Source: Muribaculaceae bacterium (GTDB taxonomy: Bacteria; Bacteroidota; Bacteroidia; Bacteroidales; Muribaculaceae). From it: a stretch of 13,059 bases of DNA. The notes beneath the pieces are model-generated. The model saw only the letters and a list, made by a program, of their open reading frames with translations, did no database searches and had not been told where the DNA came from. Where the stretch lies: positions 1-13,059 of the forward strand of contig JAIDUY010000282.1 in assembly GCA_029059965.1 (NCBI GenBank), given 5' to 3'. Positions 7,688-13,059 of the stretch are shown here, one piece after another (position 1 is the first letter of the stretch; every line of letters begins with the position of its first letter). Position numbers and translations under genes: made by a program.

Positions 7688-8851
7688 TTATTTGGAAATC
7701 AAGATGTATAATATGAAAAGTGTAATACCGACAAGAGCGCAGAAAGCCACCAGCAGAACCTCGAACATGATGTCCTTGGGCTTGCCTCGCTTAATAATTT
7801 CCATAAGCTCCACGCTCTTGCTCTCGCTGTAATCCACGTCGAATCCCCGGGAGATGTTTGCTAGACACATACGATATGCTTCCTTGTATTCTTTGCTTTC
7901 GGCTAGGCGCTCGATGAGAGCCCGCGGATATGTCATCCTGTCGTCGGCGACGGGCTCCCGGACAGGGTCGGCGACAGCCGCCGGAGAGGATTCTTCGGCA
8001 GGAAGTTCAAGAAAGCCGGCCATAGTCTGCATGCGGTTTTCGGGTTGGACACTCATGGCTTTCTTCAAGAGCGTGACGGTGTGTCCGCTGACCCTGTTGC
8101 CCATACCGGGGAATCCTTTCTGCATCAATGCCATCGGCTCTGGCGGTAGTTCGCCGGTAAGCAGATAGAACAATGTTGCTCCGAGGGAATATACGTCGAC
8201 TGCGGGACTGAAAGTGCCCATTGCGTTTGCGTCGTATTGTTCGATTGGCGAAAACCCAGGGGTGTAGCCTCCGAGAGTATTGGTTGTCTGGCGGCCTGCT
8301 TTATCGTAATGCTTTGAAATGCCGAAATCTATCAGGACGGGCTCGCCGGAAGGCCGCATCATGATGTTGTCGGGCTTGAGGTCGAGATGAAGTACATTCT
8401 GCGAGTGCACGTAGTCTAGAGCCACTGCCACTTTGCGTATTATTCCGATTGCCTCGTCTTCGGCAAAAGGTTTCTTCCGACAGATGACAGCGTCCTGCAG
8501 CGAGCCGCCTTCGATATATTCCATCACATAGTATGCCGTTCCGTTTTCGCTGAATATATCGTGGATAGGTATGATTCCGGGATGTTCCAGCCGTGCGACT
8601 GTGCGAGCTTCCTTTATGAATTTTTTCAGGAAGGTGGAGAAAAAATCCTGAGCTTCAGGCGTCGGATTGACGATGTTTCTGCCGTCGGCAAGCCGTTGGG
8701 TCTGCTTGAGTATGAAGAACTCCTTGATTGCGACCTTGCGGTTCAGACCGGATTGCAAAGCCAGGTATGAGATTCCGAATCCGCCTTGCCCGAGCTTGTG
8801 TACGATCCGGTATTTGCCTCCCTGCAGTAGGGTTCCGTCCTTAAGTTCCAT
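7688..8851 (-). CDS. Tail-anchored Hanks-type Ser/Thr protein kinase
   Basis: This 387-residue protein is the first gene of the operon. The kinase domain is at about 14-280: GQGGFG (21-26), VAIKE with Lys43, MEYIEGGSLQ hinge, catalytic loop HLDLKPDN (155-162, Asp157), LIDFGISK with DFG at 175-177, and a GGYTPGFSPIEQY activation segment. The APE Ala-Pro-Glu is replaced by Pro-Ile-Glu, a common bacterial variant. A linker rich in Ala, Glu and Pro follows, then a helical segment of TPR-like length (about 310-335, LIERLAESKEYKEAYRMCLANI). A single C-terminal membrane helix (about 361-384) ends four residues from the stop, so almost nothing is exported. This kinase probably acts as a membrane-tethered relay rather than a receptor. 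It is paralogous to the next gene, with which it shares a 22-base identical stretch over the catalytic loop. Confidence 0.93.
   Translation of the reverse strand: MELKDGTLLQGGKYRIVHKLGQGGFGISYLALQSGLNRKVAIKEFFILKQTQRLADGRNIVNPTPEAQDFFSTFLKKFIKEARTVARLEHPGIIPIHDIFSENGTAYYVMEYIEGGSLQDAVICRKKPFAEDEAIGIIRKVAVALDYVHSQNVLHLDLKPDNIMMRPSGEPVLIDFGISKHYDKAGRQTTNTLGGYTPGFSPIEQYDANAMGTFSPAVDVYSLGATLFYLLTGELPPEPMALMQKGFPGMGNRVSGHTVTLLKKAMSVQPENRMQTMAGFLELPAEESSPAAVADPVREPVADDRMTYPRALIERLAESKEYKEAYRMCLANISRGFDVDYSESKSVELMEIIKRGKPKDIMFEVLLVAFCALVGITLFILYILISK
8373..8394. repeat. 22-base direct repeat over the kinase catalytic loop, copy 2
   Basis: This is the second copy of the repeat at 7210-7231, in the first kinase gene. 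Outside these 22 bases the two genes diverge quickly at DNA level. Confidence 0.75.
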
Positions 8852-8910
8852 TGCCGCTGTCGGTACAGTTTTTTGCCTCGGTCTTCCCCTCGTCGGTGAT
8901 TGGTTTGTGG

Positions 8911-8957
8911 AAATAAAAAAGCGTAGGAATCTGTATCTGTTACCGTCCTACACTTCG
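8911..8957 (-). terminator. Terminator-like hairpin upstream of the first kinase (possible attenuator)
   Basis: On the minus strand AAGTGTAGGA pairs with TCCTACGCTT (ten pairs, one G-U) around a loop of about 17 bases, and is followed by a T-rich run (complement of 8911-8920). It lies 60-100 bases before the kinase ATG and downstream of the only promoter I see. It would end either a short transcript of about 290 bases or, conditionally, the kinase message. The loop is long, which lowers confidence. Confidence 0.6.
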
Positions 8958-9185
8958 AGGCTTCTCGCATTGCCCTAATAAAGTCGGACGGCAACGCAGA
9001 AGCCCACGCCTGTATATGCAATCAGTGCGTCCGGCGGTATTTCTCCCGAAATATCGTGCCGAATGCAGGATAATTACATATCCACGGGACATCTACCGTT
9101 GCTCAATCCTTGACTTTATTATGAAATTTTGCGAGAATTCCGAAGTGTCAAGAATCAGCGCGGATAAACGCTTTTAATGTCTTTT

Positions 9186-9204
9186 ACAGAGATTTTGGCT
9201 CTGT
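9186..9204 (-). promoter_or_regulatory. Short inverted repeat at the predicted transcription start
   Basis: ACAGAG (9186-9191) and CTCTGT (9199-9204) form a perfect six-base inverted repeat with a seven-base loop. It sits within a few bases of the start expected from the -7 element at 9210-9217. It could be a 5' stabilising hairpin of the transcript or an operator. Confidence 0.4.
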
Positions 9205-9209
9205 GGCTA

Positions 9210-9239
9210 CAAAGTTAGATATATTTTTGAAATTGCAAA
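9210..9239 (-). promoter_or_regulatory. Bacteroidota promoter pointing toward the kinase operon
   Basis: On the minus strand TTTG (9239-9236) is followed after 18 bases by TAACTTTG (9217-9210), matching the TTTG / TAnnTTTG pair with nearly standard spacing. It is one of the two best two-part promoters in the window. It abuts the T run of the upstream operon's terminator and predicts a start about 350 bases before the first kinase ATG. Confidence 0.65.
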
Positions 9240-9259
9240 AAAAACTTTTACTGAAAAGT
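9237..9259 (-). terminator. Terminator of the MBOAT/SGNH/outer-membrane operon
   Basis: On the minus strand ACTTTT (9259-9254) pairs with AAAAGT (9249-9244) around a four-base loop and runs into eight T residues. The stem is AT-only apart from one pair at its base, so it is weak. Position and T run nevertheless fit an intrinsic terminator. The stop codon of the in-frame continuation (9248-9250) lies within it. Confidence 0.6.
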
Positions 9260-9379
9260 GTTAGCTTTTGTCTCGAGTCCGCGTGCGGGCTTCTGTTTGT
9301 TTATGTCAGGGGCGGTTGCGGTGTCCTCGGTCTCGAAGTAATCGCCGACGGGGAAATTGCTGTCGGCCTTCGGTAGGTG
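9248..9379 (-). other. Open in-frame continuation after the outer-membrane protein stop
   Basis: After the TGA of the barrel gene (9380-9382) the same frame stays open for 43 codons to TAA at 9248-9250. The product would begin HLPKADSNFPVGDYFETEDT and end ARGLETKANTFQ. Codons have the GC-rich third positions of the neighbouring genes (GAC AGC AAT TTC CCC GTC GGC), unlike random intergenic DNA. No ATG, GTG or TTG occurs in the frame. It may be the remnant 3' end of a lost gene, an old C-terminal extension, or a product of stop read-through. The first is my preference, since a barrel normally ends in its own terminal Phe. Confidence 0.4.
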
Positions 9380-9970
9380 TCAGAAGTTATAGTTCATGGA
9401 CATGAGGACGCGCAGGTTCTTGAAGCGGGTGCTGCGGTCGAGGCTTACGGACAGCTCGGGGGTGACGGTGAGATTCGCCACGTTGAAGCTGAAGCCGCCA
9501 CGCAGCCTCTTCTCGCTCATGCGGAACTCGGGGATGGTGGTGTAGGCCGCAAGTATCGAAATCTGCTTTACGATGCGCAGCGAGGCTCCTGCCTGCCAGC
9601 AGGTGGTGTAGCCGAGGCCGGAGTCGTAGCGTGGCTGTATGCCGGCCTTGAGTCCGAGGCGGCGGTAGGTGTATGCCATGGTGATGTCGGCGTCGACGAG
9701 CTGATAGTTGCCGTTCCATGTAGTTGCGGCGTGGGCTGTTGCGTGCCAGTGGAAGCCCTTGGCGAAGTCCATGCCGTAGCCCACGTGCAGGCCTACGCGC
9801 TGGAAGCCGGCTTTCTCGGAGTAGAGGCTGTGGTTGAGGCCTACGGAGAGGCCGGGCAGGGGTATGTAGGAGCCGTAGACGTAGCGGCTGTCGCGAATGC
9901 CTGCCGAGAAGCGCGCGCTTGCGGTAAGGGCGACGAGGGCGAGTATGAGCGTGAGGAGTGTCTTTTTCAT
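9380..9970 (-). CDS. Small outer-membrane beta-barrel protein
   Basis: This 196-residue protein begins with a classical Sec signal peptide, MKKTLLTLILALVALTASA, with cleavage probably after residue 19. The rest alternates polar and aromatic or hydrophobic residues in about eight strand-length segments (for example QRVGLHVGYGMDF, ADITMAYTYRRLGLKAGI). It ends MNYNF, with the terminal Phe recognised by the BAM machinery. An eight-stranded barrel is plausible. It is last in the operon and overlaps the upstream lipoprotein gene by four bases (ATGA). Its association with acyl-transfer genes suggests a role in placing or stabilising the modified polymer at the outer membrane, but this is guesswork. 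I recognise no named family. Confidence 0.75.
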   Translation of the reverse strand: MKKTLLTLILALVALTASARFSAGIRDSRYVYGSYIPLPGLSVGLNHSLYSEKAGFQRVGLHVGYGMDFAKGFHWHATAHAATTWNGNYQLVDADITMAYTYRRLGLKAGIQPRYDSGLGYTTCWQAGASLRIVKQISILAAYTTIPEFRMSEKRLRGGFSFNVANLTVTPELSVSLDRSTRFKNLRVLMSMNYNF

Positions 9971-10551
9971 AGGAATCTGAATAGTCGTGAGGTAAGGACT
10001 TCGTAGCCTTGCGGACTCAGGTGAAGGCCGTCGTTGTAGTATTCGGAGTATATCTTGGCGTCGTCGCCGAGGAACAGGCTGTAGACGTCGATGTAGTCGA
10101 TGTCGGATCGTCCGTCGACGAGGCGGCGCACTTCGGCGTTGAAGGCGCGTATGTCGTCGTTTGTGCCCGGTCTGTCGTTGTGGAAGCCGCGGGGGAGGAC
10201 TTCGTAGAGGTAGATGTGGGCAGCACCGGTGGCCTCCAGGGCTGCGACGTAGCGTTCGGCGTAGGCCCGGCGGGAGTCGGGCGCGGCCATGAGGGTATTG
10301 TCGTTGGTGCCTGTCATCACGACGATGTTGCGGCCGCCGAGGCGTCCGGCGTAGCTTTCGATGTAGCTTATTCCGGCTCCCGATTGCCCGAGGTTGTAGG
10401 TTATCAGAGAGCTGAAAGAGTCCTGCAGGTCCCAGCGCGCTATTATGGAATCGCCTATGAAGCTGAGGGTTGTCCTTTTGTCGAGTTCGGAGTCGCAGCC
10501 GGTCAGCAGAGCGGCTGCGGCAAGGAGAAGGGAGAGTATTCTAATTTTCAT
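9967..10551 (-). CDS. Lipoprotein SGNH/GDSL hydrolase
   Basis: This 194-residue protein has a lipoprotein signal with lipobox LLTGC (Cys19), followed by DSELD, so outer-membrane retention is plausible. It shows the SGNH blocks in order: FIGDSI with Ser35, NLGQSGAG (block II Gly), TGTNDN with Asn83, and NDGLHLSPQGY with Asp174 and His177. The catalytic set is complete. Family members hydrolyse esters such as acetyl groups on carbohydrates, or move them as transferases. The gene overlaps the upstream DltD/AlgJ-like gene by 11 bases and the downstream barrel by 4. In this context it is probably the deacetylase or second transferase of an O-acylation system. Confidence 0.9.
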   Translation of the reverse strand: MKIRILSLLLAAAALLTGCDSELDKRTTLSFIGDSIIARWDLQDSFSSLITYNLGQSGAGISYIESYAGRLGGRNIVVMTGTNDNTLMAAPDSRRAYAERYVAALEATGAAHIYLYEVLPRGFHNDRPGTNDDIRAFNAEVRRLVDGRSDIDYIDVYSLFLGDDAKIYSEYYNDGLHLSPQGYEVLTSRLFRFL

Positions 10552-11452
10552 TCGGACGGGAGAGTCGGTTTATTACGGTGTCGGTGTATATTTCAGCGCC
10601 TGCGTAGTTGAGGTGGACGGGGTCGTAGAACATTGTGCTGTCGGCCGACAGGGGAGTCGACGAGTTGTCGAGCCACAGCTCGAAGTCGCCCGTTGCGGCG
10701 CGTTCACACAGAAATTCCTCGACGGGCGTAGGCTCGGCGGGCAGCTCGTACTGCGGGGGGATGCAGACGATGAGTCTGATGCCGTTGTCGCGGCACAGGC
10801 GGACGAATGCGTCGAATTCCTGCGCGCGCTCGGGAGTGACGGCGTCGCGGGCCTCCACACGGTATTGGTTCGGGAATGCGGACGGTATGTCTTTGGCGAT
10901 GAATCCGTTGCCGCTGGGTATTCCGGGCTCGAAGAAGGAGTACAGGAGGATGCGGAACCAGATGGTGTTGTAGCGGTAGAGCGAGGAGCGCAGCATGAGT
11001 CTTTCGAAGGCCGAGCCGCCCTCGAGGCGCTCGTCGATGCCGTCGAAGCCCCTGTGGTAGTAGGGAATCAGGAAGTTGTAGCGCGAGCCGAGTCCCGTTC
11101 CTGTCAGGCTGGATTCGGTGAAGCCGAGGATGACGGTGTCGAGGTCCTCGCGTCCGGCGATAATCTCCATCAGCGAGAGGAGGTAGGGGAAGTCCTGGCC
11201 GTTGCAGCCGGCGTTGTAGGCTTTTATGTGCAGGGAGTCGGACAGCGTGCCGGTGTCGATGGAGTTCAGGGCTACGGAGGAGCCGATCACGACGAGCCGG
11301 TCGGTGGTGTCGTTGACGATGTGGTCGACCGAGCGGTAGTCGCCCTTGAGGTGGAAGCGGTCGATGTAGGCGCGGGCGGCGATGCCGAAGAGGACGTCGA
11401 CGGCAATCACGATTCCGATTATGGCGGCCAGCCAGATTATCAGTTTTTTCAT
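10541..11452 (-). CDS. Membrane-anchored DltD/AlgJ-like SGNH acyltransferase
   Basis: This 303-residue protein has one N-terminal membrane helix (about 4-26, KLIIWLAAIIGIVIAVDVLF) with no cleavage site evident, so the catalytic domain should face the periplasm. It has an SGNH-like VVIGSSVALN with the likely nucleophile Ser59, a block-II-like NAGCNG, and FYDPVHLNYAGAEIY near the end with Asp277 and His280. Proteins of this build (DltD, AlgJ/AlgX, PatB relatives) take acyl groups delivered by an MBOAT partner and pass them to a polymer. The partner gene lies immediately upstream, seven bases away. The acceptor, which could be capsule, lipopolysaccharide O-antigen or peptidoglycan, cannot be read from the sequence. 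Confidence 0.83.
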   Translation of the reverse strand: MKKLIIWLAAIIGIVIAVDVLFGIAARAYIDRFHLKGDYRSVDHIVNDTTDRLVVIGSSVALNSIDTGTLSDSLHIKAYNAGCNGQDFPYLLSLMEIIAGREDLDTVILGFTESSLTGTGLGSRYNFLIPYYHRGFDGIDERLEGGSAFERLMLRSSLYRYNTIWFRILLYSFFEPGIPSGNGFIAKDIPSAFPNQYRVEARDAVTPERAQEFDAFVRLCRDNGIRLIVCIPPQYELPAEPTPVEEFLCERAATGDFELWLDNSSTPLSADSTMFYDPVHLNYAGAEIYTDTVINRLSRPNEN

Positions 11453-11459
11453 CTGTCTG

Positions 11460-12893
11460 TCAGAACTGGAAGTAAATGAACTGTCCGCCGGAGAACTGCG
11501 CGGTGAGCAGTATCACCAAGATGAGGAAGGCGGTGGTGAATATGCTTGCCCTGAGCGACTGGCGGTAGCTGTGGCAGCCTGTTTTCACGCCTGTGCGCTC
11601 GTCGCGGCGTTCGTGTATAATCTCGAACACGGTGAGCAGTCCGATGAGGAGCATCGGCATTATGATGGATGGCTTGCCCTCGCCGTTGAACAGCATTCCG
11701 CGCTCGGTGACAATCTTCCGCAGGGCGAGGAAGGCGTCGCCGATGCTGTTGGCGCGGAAGAATATCCAGCCTATGGTCATGAGCAGGAAGGTGATGACAA
11801 TGTTGAGCACCTTGAATCCGGTTCTGTCGGGCATTCCGCCGCCGAGCCTGCGGTAGGTGGCGTGTATGCACTGCAGGATGCCGTGGTATGCGCCCCAGAC
11901 GATGAAGGTGTAGTTGGCGCCATGCCATATTCCGCTGAGCAGGAAGGTGGTGAAGAGGTTGCCCATGTGCCGCGCGGGCTTGACGCGGTTGCCGCCGAGG
12001 GGGATGTAGACGTAGTCCGAGAACCACGATGAGAGCGATATGTGCCAGCGTCGCCAGAAGTCCTTGACGTCGGTGGCCAGATATGGCTGGCGGAAGTTCT
12101 GCATCAGCGAGAATCCCATGCACCTTGCGGCGCCGATGGCGATGAGCGAGTAGCCGCCGAAGTCGCACAGAATCTGGAAGGAGAAGAAGAACGAGGCCAG
12201 CATGATGGAGTTGCCGTTGTGGAGAGGTATGTTGTTGAACACGGCGTCGACGTAGGGGGCGACGTTCTCGGCGATGCACAGCTTCATGAAGTAGCCGAAC
12301 ACCATCAGCTCGAGGCCGTGGATCAGGTCGGCGGGACTGAAGCGGTGGCGGGTGTGGAACTGGCCGAGGAGGTTTGTGGCGCGTTCGATGGGGCCGGCAA
12401 CGAGCTGGGGAAAGAAGGAGACGAAGAGAGCGTAGGTGAAGAGATTGCGCTCGGCACGAAGCCGTCCGCGCCACACGTCCACGAGGTATCCCACGGCCTG
12501 GAAGGTGTAGAACGATATGCCGACAGGAAGCAGGAAGGTGAACTGCGGAACGTCGATTCCGAGGCCGAGGGCGTCGAAGATGTGCCGGATTTCGTTGCCG
12601 ACGAAGCCGAGGTATTTGTAGGTGAACAGGATGCCGAGATTGACAATGAGCGTGGCCACGAGGTAGCGCTTGCGCCTGTGGGCTGCGGTCCGCTCCACCA
12701 TGAGTGCGCCGGCCCATGTTGTTAGGGTGGATATGAATATGAGAATCGCGTAGACCGGCTCCCAGTTCATGTAGAAATAGTAGCTGGCCAACAGAAGCAT
12801 ACTGTTGCGCCACTGCCCTTTGGCGGGGAGGAACCAGTAGAGCGCCACCACGATGGGGAAGAACAGCAGGAATGTAAGCGAGTTGAATAGCAT
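11460..12893 (-). CDS. MBOAT family O-acyltransferase (AlgI/DltB/PatA-like)
   Basis: This 477-residue multi-pass inner-membrane protein begins MLFNSLTFLLFFPIVVALYW. It carries the family core DFWRRWHISLSSWFSDYVYI with PLGGNR at about 278-303, then SGIWHGANYTF with the invariant His324. Two further hallmarks are LPVGISFYTFQAVGYLVDV (122-140) and FFPQLVAGPIER (160-171). The length is right for AlgI. MBOAT proteins move an acyl group, usually acetyl from acetyl-CoA, across the membrane to a periplasmic SGNH partner, which here is the next gene. It is first in a four-gene operon with a good promoter only 20 bases from its ATG. It is complete, with no odd residues at the core motifs. Confidence 0.95.
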   Translation of the reverse strand: MLFNSLTFLLFFPIVVALYWFLPAKGQWRNSMLLLASYYFYMNWEPVYAILIFISTLTTWAGALMVERTAAHRRKRYLVATLIVNLGILFTYKYLGFVGNEIRHIFDALGLGIDVPQFTFLLPVGISFYTFQAVGYLVDVWRGRLRAERNLFTYALFVSFFPQLVAGPIERATNLLGQFHTRHRFSPADLIHGLELMVFGYFMKLCIAENVAPYVDAVFNNIPLHNGNSIMLASFFFSFQILCDFGGYSLIAIGAARCMGFSLMQNFRQPYLATDVKDFWRRWHISLSSWFSDYVYIPLGGNRVKPARHMGNLFTTFLLSGIWHGANYTFIVWGAYHGILQCIHATYRRLGGGMPDRTGFKVLNIVITFLLMTIGWIFFRANSIGDAFLALRKIVTERGMLFNGEGKPSIIMPMLLIGLLTVFEIIHERRDERTGVKTGCHSYRQSLRASIFTTAFLILVILLTAQFSGGQFIYFQF

Positions 12894-12912
12894 TCTATTT
12901 GTTTTGGAGCTA

Positions 12913-12943
12913 CAAAGATATAAAAGAAACTGGGTTTATGCAA
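12913..12943 (-). promoter_or_regulatory. Bacteroidota promoter for the MBOAT operon
   Basis: On the minus strand TATCTTTG (12920-12913) matches TAnnTTTG. A TTG (12943-12941) lies 20 bases upstream in the -33 position. The element is 20 bases from the MBOAT ATG, giving a leader of only about 12-15 bases. Confidence 0.65.
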
Positions 12944-13028
12944 GCGCGTGTCGCCCTGCGGCTCATTGCGGCCGGTTCGGCGGGTCCGGGCGGGCGAGGA
13001 TTTCCGGCGCGTGGCGGCGGACAGGGAC

Positions 13029-13059
13029 AAAAAACAGCGCCCCGGCACTGTGCCGGGGC
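13029..13059 (-). terminator. Rho-independent terminator of a gene beyond the right edge
   Basis: GCCCCGGCA (13039-13047) and TGCCGGGGC (13051-13059) form a perfect nine-base stem with a three-base loop. On the minus strand the hairpin is followed by GCTG and six T residues (complement of 13029-13034). The stem may extend past the window edge, because the bases inside the T run (CAGC) could pair with bases after 13059. It would insulate the MBOAT promoter from an upstream minus-strand gene. Confidence 0.8.

Larger units (their letters stand above)
8852..9250 (-). other. Gene-poor leader region of the kinase operon
   Basis: No convincing complete gene lies between the terminator near 9250 and the kinase ATG at 8851. 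Reading toward the kinases it holds a promoter (9210-9239), a short hairpin near the expected transcription start (9186-9204), and about 230 bases without strong coding character. A terminator-like hairpin (8911-8957) comes next, then 59 bases to the ATG. Two short frames are visible: a 51-codon frame from ATG at 9092 with an Arg- and Cys-rich product, and a start-less frame ending at 8975 whose last residues read GVGFCVAVRLY. A frame crossing from 9021 into the kinase gene looks like a shadow. Confidence 0.6.

Noticed and set aside
8743..9021. A 92-codon minus-strand frame overlapping the start of the first kinase
   Set aside because: It overlaps the kinase glycine-loop region in another frame, passes through the terminator-like hairpin, and has no recognisable features.
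8940..9092. A 51-codon minus-strand frame from ATG at 9092 in the leader, as a leader peptide
   Set aside because: It is Arg/Cys-rich with no run of regulatory codons and no family likeness. It is worth noting only if the leader proves to be an attenuator.
8911..9204. The leader as a tmRNA, 6S RNA, SRP RNA or known riboswitch
   Set aside because: I could not find hallmark sequences of these RNAs. Apart from the two hairpins described, there is no recognisable conserved core.
11449..12813. A 454-codon alternative minus-strand frame over the MBOAT gene
   Set aside because: It gives an Arg/Pro/His-rich product with no membrane segments. The MBOAT frame carries the conserved core and catalytic His.
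1..13059. tRNA, rRNA, CRISPR array, insertion sequence or integrase
   Set aside because: I saw no cloverleaf with a TTC loop, no spaced repeats, no transposase or recombinase motif and no terminal inverted repeats.

Overview
The window looks like chromosomal DNA from a member of Bacteroidota, order Bacteroidales. Five gene or operon starts are preceded by a match to the Bacteroides-type -7 element TAnnTTTG (608-615, 789-796, 4027-4034, 9210-9217, 12913-12920). Clear Shine-Dalgarno sequences are lacking, and the gene families (CPA2 antiporter with a soluble tail, WG-repeat protein, lipoprotein SGNH hydrolase) are typical of this phylum. The moderately high G+C would suit a Muribaculaceae-like gut lineage, but that family-level guess is inference only.

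Layout. (1) Positions 1-588, minus: N-terminal two thirds of an AraC-type regulator, cut by the window edge. (2) Positions 866-3998, plus: aspartate-semialdehyde dehydrogenase (asd), followed after one base by a CPA2-type cation:proton antiporter with a USP-like cytosolic tail. (3) Positions 4054-4805, plus: a zeta-toxin-like P-loop kinase overlapping a 64-residue small protein by four bases, closed by a terminator at 4838-4866. (4) Positions 8851 down to 4865, minus: two Hanks-type Ser/Thr kinases and a WG-repeat membrane protein, spaced 2 and 10 bases apart. All three are predicted to be membrane-anchored. This block is visibly more AT-rich than its flanks. (5) Positions 8852-9379: a gene-poor stretch holding the tail of the next operon, its terminator, a good Bacteroidota promoter pointing at the kinases, and a second terminator-like hairpin lying between that promoter and the first kinase. 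(6) Positions 12893 down to 9380, minus: MBOAT O-acyltransferase, membrane-anchored DltD/AlgJ-like SGNH protein, lipoprotein SGNH hydrolase and a small outer-membrane barrel, all overlapping or nearly so. (7) Positions 13029-13059: a terminator for a gene beyond the right edge.

How they work together. The MBOAT/SGNH operon looks like a complete envelope O-acylation machine: inner-membrane acyl export, periplasmic transfer, an outer-membrane-anchored esterase or transferase, and a barrel. The kinase operon looks like a transmembrane phospho-signalling module with two kinases, one with a ~240-residue extracytoplasmic domain, and a partner displaying WG repeats outside the cytoplasm. It has no visible phosphatase or FHA partner. 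The most interesting parts are this kinase/WG module with its possible attenuated leader, the acylation operon, and an open in-frame continuation beyond the stop codon of the outer-membrane protein gene.
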